Assembly: GCF_018343775.1 (NCBI RefSeq)
Contig: NZ_CP074349.1
Span: 2,160,001 to 2,224,000 of the forward strand
Origin: Pseudomonas cichorii
Lineage (GTDB): Bacteria > Pseudomonadota > Gammaproteobacteria > Pseudomonadales > Pseudomonadaceae
Reading direction: 5' to 3'
DNA length: 64,000 bases
Shown here: one piece after another, positions 32,301 through 40,172 of the stretch
Position numbering within the stretch: position 1 is the stretch's first letter
How the letters are laid out: each line of letters begins with the position of its first letter
The notes under the pieces: generated by a model
What the model saw: the letters and a program-made list of their open reading frames with translations, nothing else
Told to the model about the DNA's origin: nothing
Databases searched by the model: none
Program-made: the position numbers and the translations under genes

Positions 32301-32426
32301 CGGGTCTTCTTCACGGCCCAGATTGAGGAACGACCAGCTTCCCATCAGCAGTGAAACGAACATCATGTACCAGACCAGCGTGCGGTGTTTGAGGCCCCAG
32401 GCAGACAGATTGAAGCGCTCTCTCAC
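29385..32426 (-). CDS. RND efflux transporter, TriC-like
   Basis: This is a 1013-residue inner-membrane proton antiporter. Start GTG 32426 overlaps the adaptor stop as GTGA. The two large periplasmic loops and 12 helices are in place. The proton-relay Asp pair lies in helix 4 (LGLLVDDAMITVEMM), and the late helix GIIIRNSVILVTQIDEF is typical. The opening LKHRTLVWYMMFVSLLMGSW and the REEDPSFAIKTMVIQARWPGA segment fit TriC-type pumps better than AcrB/MexB, which begin with FFIDRPIF. Two adaptor genes upstream match the P. aeruginosa triABC arrangement. No outer-membrane channel gene is nearby; TriABC borrows OpmH, so a TolC-like channel elsewhere is likely. Substrates are unknown. Confidence 0.9.
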   Translation of the reverse strand: MRERFNLSAWGLKHRTLVWYMMFVSLLMGSWSFLNLGREEDPSFAIKTMVIQARWPGATLPDTLQQVTDRLEKKLEEIDALDYVKSYTLAGESTIFVFLKSETRSADIPAAWYQVRKKIMDVRGELPSGIQGPAFNDEFGDVFGSIYAFTADGLSFRQLRDYVEQVRADIRSVPNLGKIELLGAQREVIYLNFSIRKLAALGIDQRQVLQSLQAQNSVTPAGVMEAGPERIAVRTSGQFTNEQDLLAVNLRFGDRFFRLSDLATVERRYADPPSSLFRFNGQPAIGLAVAMKQGGNIQEFGNRLQQRIDELTGELPLGIDVHLVSSQADVVDKAIGGFTRALFEAILIVLVVSFISLGIRAGLVVACSIPLVLALVFVFMEYSGITMQRISLGALIIALGLLVDDAMITVEMMVTRLEGGDSLQQAATFAYTSTAFPMLTGTLVTVAGFVPIGLNSSSAGEYVFTMFAVIAVALLLSWLVAVLFAPLIGIYILKKPEGHQAHNSAWMRAFQRVLLQALKHRWWVIGVTALVFVGSLFAGKLLQNQFFPDSDRPEILVDIYMPQNGSIEGTRQTMDRFEATLKDDPDILRWSSYVGKGAVRFYLPLDQQLNNPFYGQLVIVSRGGEGRDRLIERLRQRFRDDFVGVGGYVQLLNMGPPVGWPVQYRVSGPDIEQVRSNAMALAAILDANPNIGQVIYDWNEPGKVLKIHIAQDKVRQFGLSSEDVAQILNSLVTGTSITQVRDDTYLIDLIGRAEDQERSSLQTLSSLQIPTPNGATVPLMAFATLSYEQEQPLVWRRDRLPTITLKANVIGHLQPAALVKQLQPQVKAFTDQLPVRYSVATGGAVEASARSQGPILKVVPLMLLLVASFLMIQLHSVKKLLLVVSVVPLGLIGVVAALLLTGYPLGFVAILGVLALIGIIIRNSVILVTQIDEFMAAGEDAWTAVVKATEHRCRPILLTAAAASLGMIPIAREVFWGPMAYAMIGGIAIATVLTLFFLPALYLVCYRIQAPKG

Positions 32427-33514
32427 AAACTGACCTCGCGTTCGACACGGATTTTCTGGCCGGGTCGCAGGCTGTTCACGCCAGCGATCACGACCTTGTC
32501 GCCATCATTCAATTCACCGCTGACCCGCACCGCCGAACCATGGCGCGTCAGCACCTGCACCGTGCGCGGGTTCAGGGTGGCGGTCTGCGGGTCGATGACC
32601 CAGACCTGCGCCAGGCCGTCGCGCTCCTGCAGGGCGGTGTCGGGCAGTTCGCGGAAGGTGGGCACGTTGCTGCTGATTTCGACACTGACGGTCGAGCCCA
32701 GGCGGAAGCTGTCCGGAATCTGCTGCAGGGTCAGGCGCACTCGCTGGGTGCGGGTCGCGGCATCGATCTGCGGTGACAACTGGCGAACCTGAGCGCTGAC
32801 GAACACTTGCTCGTTCAACTGGGAAACCACTTTGATCTGCATGCCTTTATCCAGATTCGTAGCCAACTCCACCGGCAGGTCCACCACGGCTTCGCGGCTT
32901 TCTGGACGTGCCAGGCTGACCACCGAATGACCGGTGACCATCACCTGGCCGACCTCGGCATGCCAGCCGGTGACCACACCGTCGAACTCGGCCTGCAGGC
33001 GCGTGTAGGAGAGATGGTCGCTGGCCTGTTCAGCGGCAATTTTCGCCTGATGCAGAGCGGCTTCCTGACTGCGCAGGTCGCTGCTCAACCGGTCAAGACG
33101 TGCCTGCGAGCCCACGCCCCGTTCGAACAATTGCTGGTAGCGCAACTGTTCATCCCGGGTCTGTTGCCACGACGCCTGAGCCTTGCTCAGTTCTGCCTGT
33201 TGAGCCCGCAACCGGTTCTGCTGGTCGCTGGGTTCAAGAGTGGCCAGCAAGTCACCTTTGCGCACCAGTTGGCCCGTCTCGGCATGCCGGGTGGCGATGC
33301 GCCCGGCGACCCGAAACCCCAGGGCCACTTCGTATTGCGGCTGGATGCTGCCTGCGAAACGCCCGTGCAGGTCATTGCGCTGGTCGACGATCTCGGTGAA
33401 CAGCACCGGCCGCTCGATGAACTCGCGAACCGGTTTGTCACGACAACCCGAGAGAAACATGAGCACCACGCAAAACAGCCACAGTTGTATGCAGGTCTTT
33501 ACGGTCAGACTCAT
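32423..33514 (-). CDS. RND periplasmic adaptor lipoprotein (second), TriB-like
   Basis: This is a 363-residue membrane fusion protein. The signal ends in a lipobox LSGC (VVLMFLSGCRDKP). It shows the split lipoyl/barrel-sandwich halves (AGRIATRHAETGQLVRKGDLLATLEP and FDGVVTGWHAEVGQVMVTG), a helical hairpin rich in Gln and Ala, and beta-barrel and membrane-proximal domains toward the end. Start and stop overlap the neighbouring genes by four bases, so the three pump genes are one coupled operon. With the first adaptor it probably forms a mixed adaptor ring on the RND trimer. Confidence 0.9.
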   Translation of the reverse strand: MSLTVKTCIQLWLFCVVLMFLSGCRDKPVREFIERPVLFTEIVDQRNDLHGRFAGSIQPQYEVALGFRVAGRIATRHAETGQLVRKGDLLATLEPSDQQNRLRAQQAELSKAQASWQQTRDEQLRYQQLFERGVGSQARLDRLSSDLRSQEAALHQAKIAAEQASDHLSYTRLQAEFDGVVTGWHAEVGQVMVTGHSVVSLARPESREAVVDLPVELATNLDKGMQIKVVSQLNEQVFVSAQVRQLSPQIDAATRTQRVRLTLQQIPDSFRLGSTVSVEISSNVPTFRELPDTALQERDGLAQVWVIDPQTATLNPRTVQVLTRHGSAVRVSGELNDGDKVVIAGVNSLRPGQKIRVEREVSL

Positions 33515-34710
33515 AGCGTGTTTTCCGATGACACGGCGGAGGTTGAGGCGCTGCTGGTTGTGTGTTCAGCGACATCGACTTTTTGCCCGGGATAGAGGAA
33601 CTGAGCGCCTTTGGAAACCACCTTGTCGCCATCCGACAAACCGGAGGCAATGACAACCTGTCCCTGTTCGTAACGCATCACCTGCACCTTGGCCAGCCTG
33701 ACCTGGGACTTGTCGTCCAGCAGCCAGACGGCAGGCTGCCCGTGGGTACGGCTCAAGGCCGACCAGGGGAGGGTGAATGCCCGTTGCGAACGGGTCAGAA
33801 GTTGTGCACTGACGACGGTTCCCAGCGCCAGTGTTGCAGAGGTGTCCGGCAGTGAAACCCGTACCCGCAACGTGCCGCTGGACGCGGACACGATGGGCGT
33901 GATTTCACGGATTTTGCCGGGCACTTCGATATCGGGCAGGCCCAGGGTTCTGATCAGTACGGCACCGCCGGGCTGATCTGAACTCAGTAAAGACTCATAA
34001 GCGGCGAATACGGCTTCACGTTCGCCATCATGAGCAAGGCTGAAAATCGGTGTAGCGGCCTGTACCACCTGGCCTTCTTCGGCGTGGCGAGCGGTGATGA
34101 CCCCATCGGCCACCGCAACCAGTTCGGTATAACCGACCTGATCACGGGCATTGGCCTGACGTGCCTTCAACGAGGCCAGGTCCCCGCGGGCACTTTCCAG
34201 AGTGGAGAGTGCCTGCTGGTATTCACTGAGATTGGTATAGCCTTTGGGCAGTAATGTCTGCTGACGCTTATAGTTGTTTTGTGCAAGGCGCAACCGTGAT
34301 TCCCGGGCTGCCAGTTCGGCATTTGCCGACTCTAGGTCGGTCTTTTGTTCACGGGGGTCCAGCCTGGCTAATACCTGATTGGCCCGCACCCGATCTCCTA
34401 CATCCACGAACCGCTGCACCAGCTTGCCTGACACGCGAAAGGCCTGATCGGTCACTTTGCGCGCCTGGATGTCGCCTGTGAGTACGACACTGGTCGTGAC
34501 ATCGCTGGATGTCACTTGCTGGACCGCTACGCGAACCGGTGCTTTTTCCGCAGGTTTCCCGGCAGAACAAGCGCTGATCGAGAGCGCCAGAACGCAGTGA
34601 AGTCCCAGGGCCAGCAAGGGCCGGCCCGAGGACGGTATAGGGTGCGAAGGTCGGATTTTTCCGGTAACACGGCAAAACGAACGTAAAAGAGTTTCAGGGT
34701 TAATAGTCAT
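33511..34710 (-). CDS. RND periplasmic adaptor lipoprotein (first), TriA-like
   Basis: This is a 399-residue membrane fusion protein. ATG 34710 (MTINPETLL) was chosen; a GTG 15 bases upstream is the alternative. After an unusually long cytoplasmic lead of about 25 residues comes a hydrophobic signal ending in lipobox ISAC. The barrel-sandwich halves (VSGKLVQRFVDVGDRVRANQVLARLDP, DGVITARHAEEGQVV), the helical hairpin and the C-terminal barrel (YEQGQVVIASGLSDGDKVV) are all present. It is the first gene of the pump operon. The rhlA stop lies about 65 bases upstream on the same strand with no strong terminator between, so read-through from rhlA is possible. Confidence 0.88.
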   Translation of the reverse strand: MTINPETLLRSFCRVTGKIRPSHPIPSSGRPLLALGLHCVLALSISACSAGKPAEKAPVRVAVQQVTSSDVTTSVVLTGDIQARKVTDQAFRVSGKLVQRFVDVGDRVRANQVLARLDPREQKTDLESANAELAARESRLRLAQNNYKRQQTLLPKGYTNLSEYQQALSTLESARGDLASLKARQANARDQVGYTELVAVADGVITARHAEEGQVVQAATPIFSLAHDGEREAVFAAYESLLSSDQPGGAVLIRTLGLPDIEVPGKIREITPIVSASSGTLRVRVSLPDTSATLALGTVVSAQLLTRSQRAFTLPWSALSRTHGQPAVWLLDDKSQVRLAKVQVMRYEQGQVVIASGLSDGDKVVSKGAQFLYPGQKVDVAEHTTSSASTSAVSSENTL

Positions 34711-34775
34711 CAACAACACAGCCACTGCCTTGTGGAATAAGCCAACACCGGTGAATCACCGTCTCACGGGTGCTG

Positions 34776-35645
34776 TCAGGCAATCGCGGTTGCGTCAGGC
34801 CATACTTGCTCGCTGCTGACTTCTTCGGTGCCAAAGAACTCCAGCACGTTCTTCTGCGACGCCAGCCAGGCTGCCTTGCTTTCCAGGTCCAGGAAATGCC
34901 CGGTATCGGGGACTGCCTTGAAGCTGCTATGGGCAATGTAGTCGGCGAAACTGCGGGCATCTTCGACCGTGGTGTATTCGTCTTTTTCGCCATTGATGAA
35001 CAGCACCGGAATCTTGATCGAAGAAAAACGCTCGACATAGTTGCTGGCGCTCAGCTTGCGGATCTGGCTGATGTGGAAGTCGATCTGCTTGTATTCATGC
35101 TCGGCAAGACTGATCAGGTGCTTGTAGTTGTAAAGCTTGAACAGGCGCGGCAGGTACTTGCCAACGGTGTCGTTGAGCAGGGAGCCGATTTTGCGTTTTT
35201 CCCGGGCTGCCAGGTAGATCTGCGCCTTGTCGATGTAGTCGAGCATTGGCTCGTTCAGCACCGGAGAGAAGGAGGAAATGAGCGCCTTTTCTACCGTTGG
35301 TGGCGATTCGGCCAGTGCCAGCAGCGCTGATACGCCGCCCCAGGAAACCGAAAGCAGGTAGTTGACCTGGAAGCGTTCGATGATTTGCAGAAGGATCTTG
35401 ACCTCATCTTCCTTGGTCACGATCAGATCGTCGCGATTGTGGGCGCGGGACTGTCCTGCAAACGGCAGGTCGAACAACACGAGGTTGTAGTGGGGTTGTA
35501 AATACTTGACCGTCTGGCCAAAGGAACCAGTAGTGGAAAGTGCTCCGTTAATCAACAAAACGGTCTTTGCAGTACTGCTTTTCCAATAGGTTTCGGTGTA
35601 GAGCTTGAACTCTCCAACGCTTATGATCTTTGATTGCGCGCCCAT
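34776..35645 (-). CDS. rhlA: RhlA-type 3-(3-hydroxyalkanoyloxy)alkanoate synthase
   Basis: This is a 289-residue alpha/beta-hydrolase-fold acyltransferase that joins two 3-hydroxyacyl units from ACP into the surfactant HAA. From memory of P. aeruginosa RhlA the match is close: LLINGALSTTGSFGQT, NLVLFDLPFAGQSRAHN, the nucleophile elbow SVSWGG, and NETVGKYLP-like NDTVGKYLPRLFK. The end segments NGEKDEYTTVEDARSFADY and GTGHFLDLES-like DTGHFLDLES match too. No rhlB rhamnosyltransferase lies beside it, as expected for P. syringae, which makes HAA for surface motility. ATG 35645 has GGAGG nine bases upstream. The RND pump operon follows directly on the same strand. PhaG is a paralogue, but the sequence is nearer RhlA. 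Confidence 0.88.
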   Translation of the reverse strand: MGAQSKIISVGEFKLYTETYWKSSTAKTVLLINGALSTTGSFGQTVKYLQPHYNLVLFDLPFAGQSRAHNRDDLIVTKEDEVKILLQIIERFQVNYLLSVSWGGVSALLALAESPPTVEKALISSFSPVLNEPMLDYIDKAQIYLAAREKRKIGSLLNDTVGKYLPRLFKLYNYKHLISLAEHEYKQIDFHISQIRKLSASNYVERFSSIKIPVLFINGEKDEYTTVEDARSFADYIAHSSFKAVPDTGHFLDLESKAAWLASQKNVLEFFGTEEVSSEQVWPDATAIA

Positions 35646-36139
35646 AAATAGAAGCCTCCCAGGCTAAGTCGATCCTACTGATTAATACGGTTTTCTCTGC
35701 TCTAGCGGCCATGCCAAAGCCTCGCCTGGTTAGTGGCGAAATCCATTGAGTCTTTATTGTTATGGTTGGGGTGTTGCGGGAAGAACGTGAATCACGGTGG
35801 CTATTGATAACGCAGCGGCATCGGACCGACAAGTAGCTGGCGTCATAAAAATGCCGACGAATGGTGTCCCGTCTTTCCGGGGGGAAACCGAAGAGGTGAT
35901 ATCAAAGAGATATTATTCGGTGAAAAGCAGCGTATCGAGCGTGAAAAACTCGTCAAAGGAGCGGAACTTGTGTTTGCTGAATCGGTCCAACAAAGTCACT
36001 TTTTGAAATTATTTGTTACAAATAACCGCTTGCCAGCCTGCGCCAGTTTTATAGCGAAGTGTCGTTTGCCGCAGGCTAGAGCCTTTATCTTCGTCAAAAT
36101 GCAGGCACGGCATGTTTTTTCAAGCAGGAAGGCCCTGCT
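35646..36139. other. Intergenic region upstream of rhlA
   Basis: No gene is supported; an open frame at 35797-36006 of 69 codons has no ribosome binding site or recognisable product. The region should contain the rhlA promoter. The segment 35870-36010 is AT-rich relative to its flanks. AAGCAGG (36122-36128) and CCTGCTT (36134-36140) form a hairpin just past the histidine kinase stop that may end its transcript, although no U-run follows on the minus strand. Confidence 0.45.
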
Positions 36140-37537
36140 TTATATCAGGGTATTAGCTTTTTGGCACTCCATTATGATGCTGGCTCCTCCGTACTGGCTG
36201 GTACCGATCTGCACACTGAAGCCATGCAGGTTAACGATGGCTGCAACCACCGACAGGCCAAGGCCGAAGCCACTTTGCTGGTTCCCGTCTTCACAACGAT
36301 AGAAGCGCTGGAAGACTGCCTCGCGTTCAGAGGGCGGGATGCCGGTGCCGGAGTCCTGAACCTCGATACAAGGGCTGCTGCCATCGCCTTTGCTGTAGGC
36401 ACTGATCAGGACTGTGCCACCGGCAGGTGTAAATTTGATTGCATTGCTCAGCAAGTTGGCCAGAGCTTCAAACAGCAAGGCGCGATCACCAACCAGCGTC
36501 GGTAACGGCTCATTGAGTTGCAGTATCAGCAGCACTTCGTCTTCTTCGGCAAGTGGCAGGTAAAAGTCGTGAAGTTCCTGCAAGAGCGGACGCAGATCCA
36601 GCTCCACGAATGCCGAGCGCCTCTGGTGGTCCTCGATTTCCGAAATACGCAAAAGTCCCCGAAAACGGGCCATCAACGTGTCGGCTTCGGCGATCACCTG
36701 CGCCATCTGTGTTGCCTGGGGTGAATCGTCCGCCGATTGCTGCTGGATGCGGTAGAGCTGAGCGCGCAGGCGGGTCAGCGGGGTGCGTAAATCATGGGCG
36801 ATGTTGTCGCAGACACCCTTGACCTCGTTCATCAGTTTTTCGATGCGATCAAGCATGACGTTGACGATCACCGCCAGCATGTCCAGCTCGTCGCGTTTGT
36901 TGGACACCGGGAGGCGCCCCGACATGTCGCCGGCAATGATCGATTCCGCGCTGGCCTGTATGGCGCGAATGCGGCGCAAGGGGCGACGGCGCAACAGATG
37001 CCAGCCAGCTACGCCGGGAATGATGGTCAGGGAAATGCCCCACAGCAAGGCCTTGAGGATCAGGGTCGAGACGGCGAACAGCGAGCCGTTGTCGCGTACC
37101 AGCACCAGCCAGCGGCCATCGGGGGTTTCTGTGGCAATCGCATCGCAACTGTCGCTCGGCAGTTCCGGGTCGCTGGACTCGATGCAGTTTTTCAGTTGAT
37201 GGATGCTGCCATCGAGCGGCAGGCTTGGTGGGATCTGGCGGATCGGCCCGGCCAGGGGTTGCAGATTGGCATCGAACAGGCCGTAGGCATCCACGGAGCG
37301 CATATCGAACGTCATGCTGGTGGCCAGCGCATCGACCAGTTCGTGGCCTTCAAAGCGGGAAAACAGTTGCTGGCGCTGCATCAGCGAATGGCGGGCGAGG
37401 TTGCCCAGGTAAGAGGTGACTTCCCAATACAGCACGCCCAGCAGAATGCCGCTCCAGGCCACGAACAGAAAACTGTACAGCGCCAGAAGGCGGCTGCTTG
37501 AAGAGCGCCAGCCTTTAGACGGGTTCGGCAATAACAT
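36140..37537 (-). CDS. Sensor histidine kinase
   Basis: This is a 465-residue inner-membrane kinase. Two membrane helices (about residues 17-40 and 157-180) enclose a periplasmic sensor of about 115 residues with a Cys pair (NCIESSDPELPSDSC) that may form a disulphide. A HAMP domain follows (about 180-235). The dimerisation helix has phospho-acceptor His 248 in NIAHDLRTPLTRLRAQ, and the ATPase domain has N box (NLLSNAIKFTP), DSGTGIP and GFGLGLSVV. Its ATG lies 23 bases inside the end of the response regulator gene, so the pair is co-translated. The signal is unknown. The next gene downstream is rhlA, separated by about 500 bases. Confidence 0.92.
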   Translation of the reverse strand: MLLPNPSKGWRSSSSRLLALYSFLFVAWSGILLGVLYWEVTSYLGNLARHSLMQRQQLFSRFEGHELVDALATSMTFDMRSVDAYGLFDANLQPLAGPIRQIPPSLPLDGSIHQLKNCIESSDPELPSDSCDAIATETPDGRWLVLVRDNGSLFAVSTLILKALLWGISLTIIPGVAGWHLLRRRPLRRIRAIQASAESIIAGDMSGRLPVSNKRDELDMLAVIVNVMLDRIEKLMNEVKGVCDNIAHDLRTPLTRLRAQLYRIQQQSADDSPQATQMAQVIAEADTLMARFRGLLRISEIEDHQRRSAFVELDLRPLLQELHDFYLPLAEEDEVLLILQLNEPLPTLVGDRALLFEALANLLSNAIKFTPAGGTVLISAYSKGDGSSPCIEVQDSGTGIPPSEREAVFQRFYRCEDGNQQSGFGLGLSVVAAIVNLHGFSVQIGTSQYGGASIIMECQKANTLI

Positions 37538-38198
37538 AGCCGGAGCCCCGAACAGTCTGGATCAGCGGCGGGGTGCCTGGCGGGTCGATCTTTTTGCGCA
37601 GACGGCCAATATGTACATCGATCAGGTTGGTGCCCGGATCGAAGTGATAACCCCAGACTTCCTGGAAAATCATCATCCGGGTAATGATCTGCCCGCTGTT
37701 GCGCATGAGAAATTCCAGCAGCTTGTATTCGGTAGGCAGCAGAGTGAGTGGCTTGCCGCCCCGACAGGCTTCACGGCTGATCAGGTCCAACTCCAGGTCA
37801 GCGACTTGCAGGACGGTCTTGGCAGCCGTCACGGGATTGCTGCGGCGCAGCAGCACTTCGACTCGCGCTGCCATTTCATCGGAGGCAAAAGGCTTTGGCA
37901 GGTAATCATCGCCCCCGGCACGCAGGCCACGCACACGCTCGTCCACATCCGACAGTGCGCTGATCATCAGGATCGGGGTGGCAATCCCCTGGGCGCGCAG
38001 GTTGGTCACGATACTCAATCCGTCCATTTCCGGCAGCATTCGATCCAGTGTGATGAGGTCATACTCACCGCTTGATGCCCGGGCGAAACCATCACGACCG
38101 TTATCCACCCAGTCCACTTCAAGGCCATGGCTGCTGAGCTCCGCAACGATTTCCCTTGCGGTGACAGCATCGTCTTCGATTGCCAGGATTCTGGTCAT
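37515..38198 (-). CDS. OmpR-family response regulator
   Basis: This is a 227-residue DNA-binding regulator. The receiver domain (1-120) has the acidic pocket EDD (8-10), the phospho-acceptor Asp 52 in TLDRMLPEMDG, and Lys in LPKPFASDE. The C-terminal winged helix (about 130-225) shows LLPTEYKLLEFLMRN, IFQEVWGYHFDPGTNLIDVHI and the wing TVRGSGYVI. It is activated by the kinase encoded next. Targets are not visible; the flanking FNT channel, the kinase itself or rhlA are candidates by position only. Confidence 0.93.
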   Translation of the reverse strand: MTRILAIEDDAVTAREIVAELSSHGLEVDWVDNGRDGFARASSGEYDLITLDRMLPEMDGLSIVTNLRAQGIATPILMISALSDVDERVRGLRAGGDDYLPKPFASDEMAARVEVLLRRSNPVTAAKTVLQVADLELDLISREACRGGKPLTLLPTEYKLLEFLMRNSGQIITRMMIFQEVWGYHFDPGTNLIDVHIGRLRKKIDPPGTPPLIQTVRGSGYVIAEPV

Positions 38199-38308
38199 GA
38201 TCTTTGCCTGAATAAATACGGGAAAACCGTAGTTTGCCTTTTAATGCCCGGGTGTTTGCTTAATAAAAGTTTAAGAAACTTTGATTGTCGTGGTCTGGGG
38301 CTGCCGGG

Positions 38309-39223
38309 TTATGCACTTTCAGTACGCTTTTGTTCTTTTCGGGCCAGGGCTTCGGCCTGGCGTTTCTTGCGATCACGTTCCCATTTGGCAGTCATGTCCT
38401 TTTCGCTGCGGATCTGCGCATGGCTGAGCAGCCCGAAAATGAAACTGCCGCCGATGATATTGCCGGCCAGGGTCGGGCCTGCGAAGACCAGCCAGAAATC
38501 TTTCCAGGCAATTTCGCCTGCAAATACCAGATAGGAGACTTCTGCGGAGCCGACGACGATATGGGTGAAATCACCCAGGGCCATCAGGTAAGTGATCATC
38601 ACAATAATGGCTATCTTAGCGTTCTCCATGGAGGCGATCATCCAGACCATGGTCGCAATCATCCAGCCGGAGACGATGCCTTTGGAAAACATGTGGTTGA
38701 CGTCGTTTTCCATGACCTTGCGGCCGATCTCCAGAAACGCCTGGTCGGTCTTGCTATCGAAAATAGGCAGGTTCAGCATCACGTAGGCCACCAGCAGGGT
38801 ACCCGCCAGATTGCCTGCCAGGACGATAGTCCATAACCGCAGCAGTCTGGCGACGTTACCCAGGGTCAATTTACTCATGACCGGCAATACGGCGGTGAGG
38901 GTGTTTTCCGTGAAGAGCTGCTGGCGAGCGAGGATCACGGCCAGAAAACCTGCCGAATAACCGAGGCTGGCGATGACATGACTGGCTTCTACATCCGCCA
39001 GTCGCGACTTGAAAAGCCCCATGGCCATCAGCGAAAGTCCCATGGTCAGGCCTGCGGCCAGCGCCGACCACCACAGGGCCGCAGCACTGCGCTCCAGTTC
39101 ATGGTCGCCCTGGATACGAATGGTTTCATGCAGAACAGCCGCACGGGGCGGCTGGTTTTCATCGATTTCGCGTTGTTCTTCGGCTGACAAGCCTGGGGTC
39201 TTGCCGTCTGGGGACTGGTCCAT
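38309..39223 (-). CDS. Formate/nitrite transporter family protein, YfdC-like
   Basis: This is a 304-residue membrane channel. ATG 39223 has AGGAAG nine bases upstream. An acidic N-terminal segment of about 45 residues precedes six helices. The two FNT repeats are marked by VLAGNLAGTLLVAYV and FAGPTLAGNIIGGSFIFG, with the ARQQLFTENTLTAVLPV loop after helix 2. The charged tail is rich in Lys, Arg and Glu. The long N- and C-terminal extensions are those of the YfdC subgroup, whose substrate is not settled. It stands between the two-component system and pncA on the same strand. Confidence 0.88.
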   Translation of the reverse strand: MDQSPDGKTPGLSAEEQREIDENQPPRAAVLHETIRIQGDHELERSAAALWWSALAAGLTMGLSLMAMGLFKSRLADVEASHVIASLGYSAGFLAVILARQQLFTENTLTAVLPVMSKLTLGNVARLLRLWTIVLAGNLAGTLLVAYVMLNLPIFDSKTDQAFLEIGRKVMENDVNHMFSKGIVSGWMIATMVWMIASMENAKIAIIVMITYLMALGDFTHIVVGSAEVSYLVFAGEIAWKDFWLVFAGPTLAGNIIGGSFIFGLLSHAQIRSEKDMTAKWERDRKKRQAEALARKEQKRTESA

Positions 39224-39298
39224 GGAACTCAACTTCCTGCGCATGAGGGGCTGTTGGTTCAGACACGGACCGACTGTCGTTCGTTCGCCTGTTTCCGA

Positions 39299-39328
39299 GT
39301 AGGAGCGAATTCATTCGCGAAGGCCGCT
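39299..39328. repeat. REP-like element overlapping the end of pncA
   Basis: GTAGGAGCGAATTCATTCGCGA followed by AGGCCGC is the clearest copy of the repeat that recurs near 18769, 48020, 48066 and 61808. Read leftward it supplies the last codons (Leu-Arg-Glu) and the TGA stop of the nicotinamidase gene at 39311-39313. Confidence 0.75.
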
Positions 39329-39976
39329 TGCGCGCTCCAAGAACACATGGCTCTGCACCCGCTTTACGCCACTCGCCAGCATCGCCTGCCAGGCATTTTC
39401 CAGCGACCCGTTCATATCGATGGCGCGGCAGGCGTCCTCGATCACATAGGTGGTGAAGCCTGTCTTGCGGGCGTCCTGGGCTGACCACGAAACGCAGAAA
39501 TCCAGCGCCAGGCCGACCACGAACAGCGTGTCGATACCGCGTTCCTTCAGGTAACCGGCCAGTCCGGTCGTGGTCGTGCGATCCGCTTCCATGAATGCGG
39601 AGTAACTGTCGATGTGCGCATTGAAGCCCTTGCGCACGATCAACTGCGCATGCGGCAGGTTCAGGTCGGCATGCAGTTGCGCGCCATGGCTGCCTTGCAC
39701 GCAATGATCCGGCCATAACGTTTGAGGGCCGTAGGGCAGGGTGATGCTCTCGAAGGGCGTGCAGCCCGGATGGCTGGAAGCAAAGGAAATATGACCTGCC
39801 GGGTGCCAGTCCTGAGTGAGGATCACCCGTGTGAAGCGTTCGCCCAGGCGGTTGATCAAGGGCAGGACTGCATTTCCATCGGGTACTGCCAGTCGGCCAC
39901 CGGGCATGAAGTCATATTGCATGTCGATGACCAGCAGGGCGCAGTTGGGAGCAGTGGGCAGGTGGGAGAGTGGCAT
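39311..39976 (-). CDS. pncA: Nicotinamidase (isochorismatase family)
   Basis: This is a 221-residue hydrolase that converts nicotinamide to nicotinate for NAD salvage. ATG 39976 has AGGAG nine bases upstream; the longer frame to 40060 has no family similarity. The catalytic triad is visible: Asp in LLVIDMQYDF, Lys in IVRKGFN and Cys in VGLALDFCVSWSAQDA. The metal site is DWHPAGHISF. Length and motifs agree with proteobacterial PncA. The last three residues and the stop codon come from a REP-like repeat. It is divergent from the TonB receptor gene. Confidence 0.93.
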   Translation of the reverse strand: MPLSHLPTAPNCALLVIDMQYDFMPGGRLAVPDGNAVLPLINRLGERFTRVILTQDWHPAGHISFASSHPGCTPFESITLPYGPQTLWPDHCVQGSHGAQLHADLNLPHAQLIVRKGFNAHIDSYSAFMEADRTTTTGLAGYLKERGIDTLFVVGLALDFCVSWSAQDARKTGFTTYVIEDACRAIDMNGSLENAWQAMLASGVKRVQSHVFLERASGLRE

Positions 39977-40087
39977 TTGGGGTGGCTCCTGATCGGGCGT
40001 GTGCAGGCCGCCAGTTTGCCTCTTTCTCGATGCCTTTGCGAAAGGGGCGCGGCTGTCCATTTTTATTTATTAGCAATTTGTATCAAG

Positions 40088-40107
40088 TACTAATGAGAAT
40101 CTGTACT
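40088..40107. promoter_or_regulatory. Possible Fur box before the siderophore receptor
   Basis: The core TAATGAGAATCTGTA (40091-40105) matches the left side of the Fur consensus (AATGAGAAT) and imperfectly the right. It lies 70-85 bases before the receptor start, within the divergent pncA-receptor gap, where an iron-repressed promoter is expected. Confidence 0.55.
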
Positions 40108-40172
40108 ATTCGCGCAAAAAAAACCTGCCGGGTCCTATGACGGCCTGGTTTTCATCGGGGATATACACGTTG

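Noticed and set aside
35797..36006. A 69-codon open frame before rhlA
   Set aside because: No ribosome binding site, no recognisable product and low coding character.
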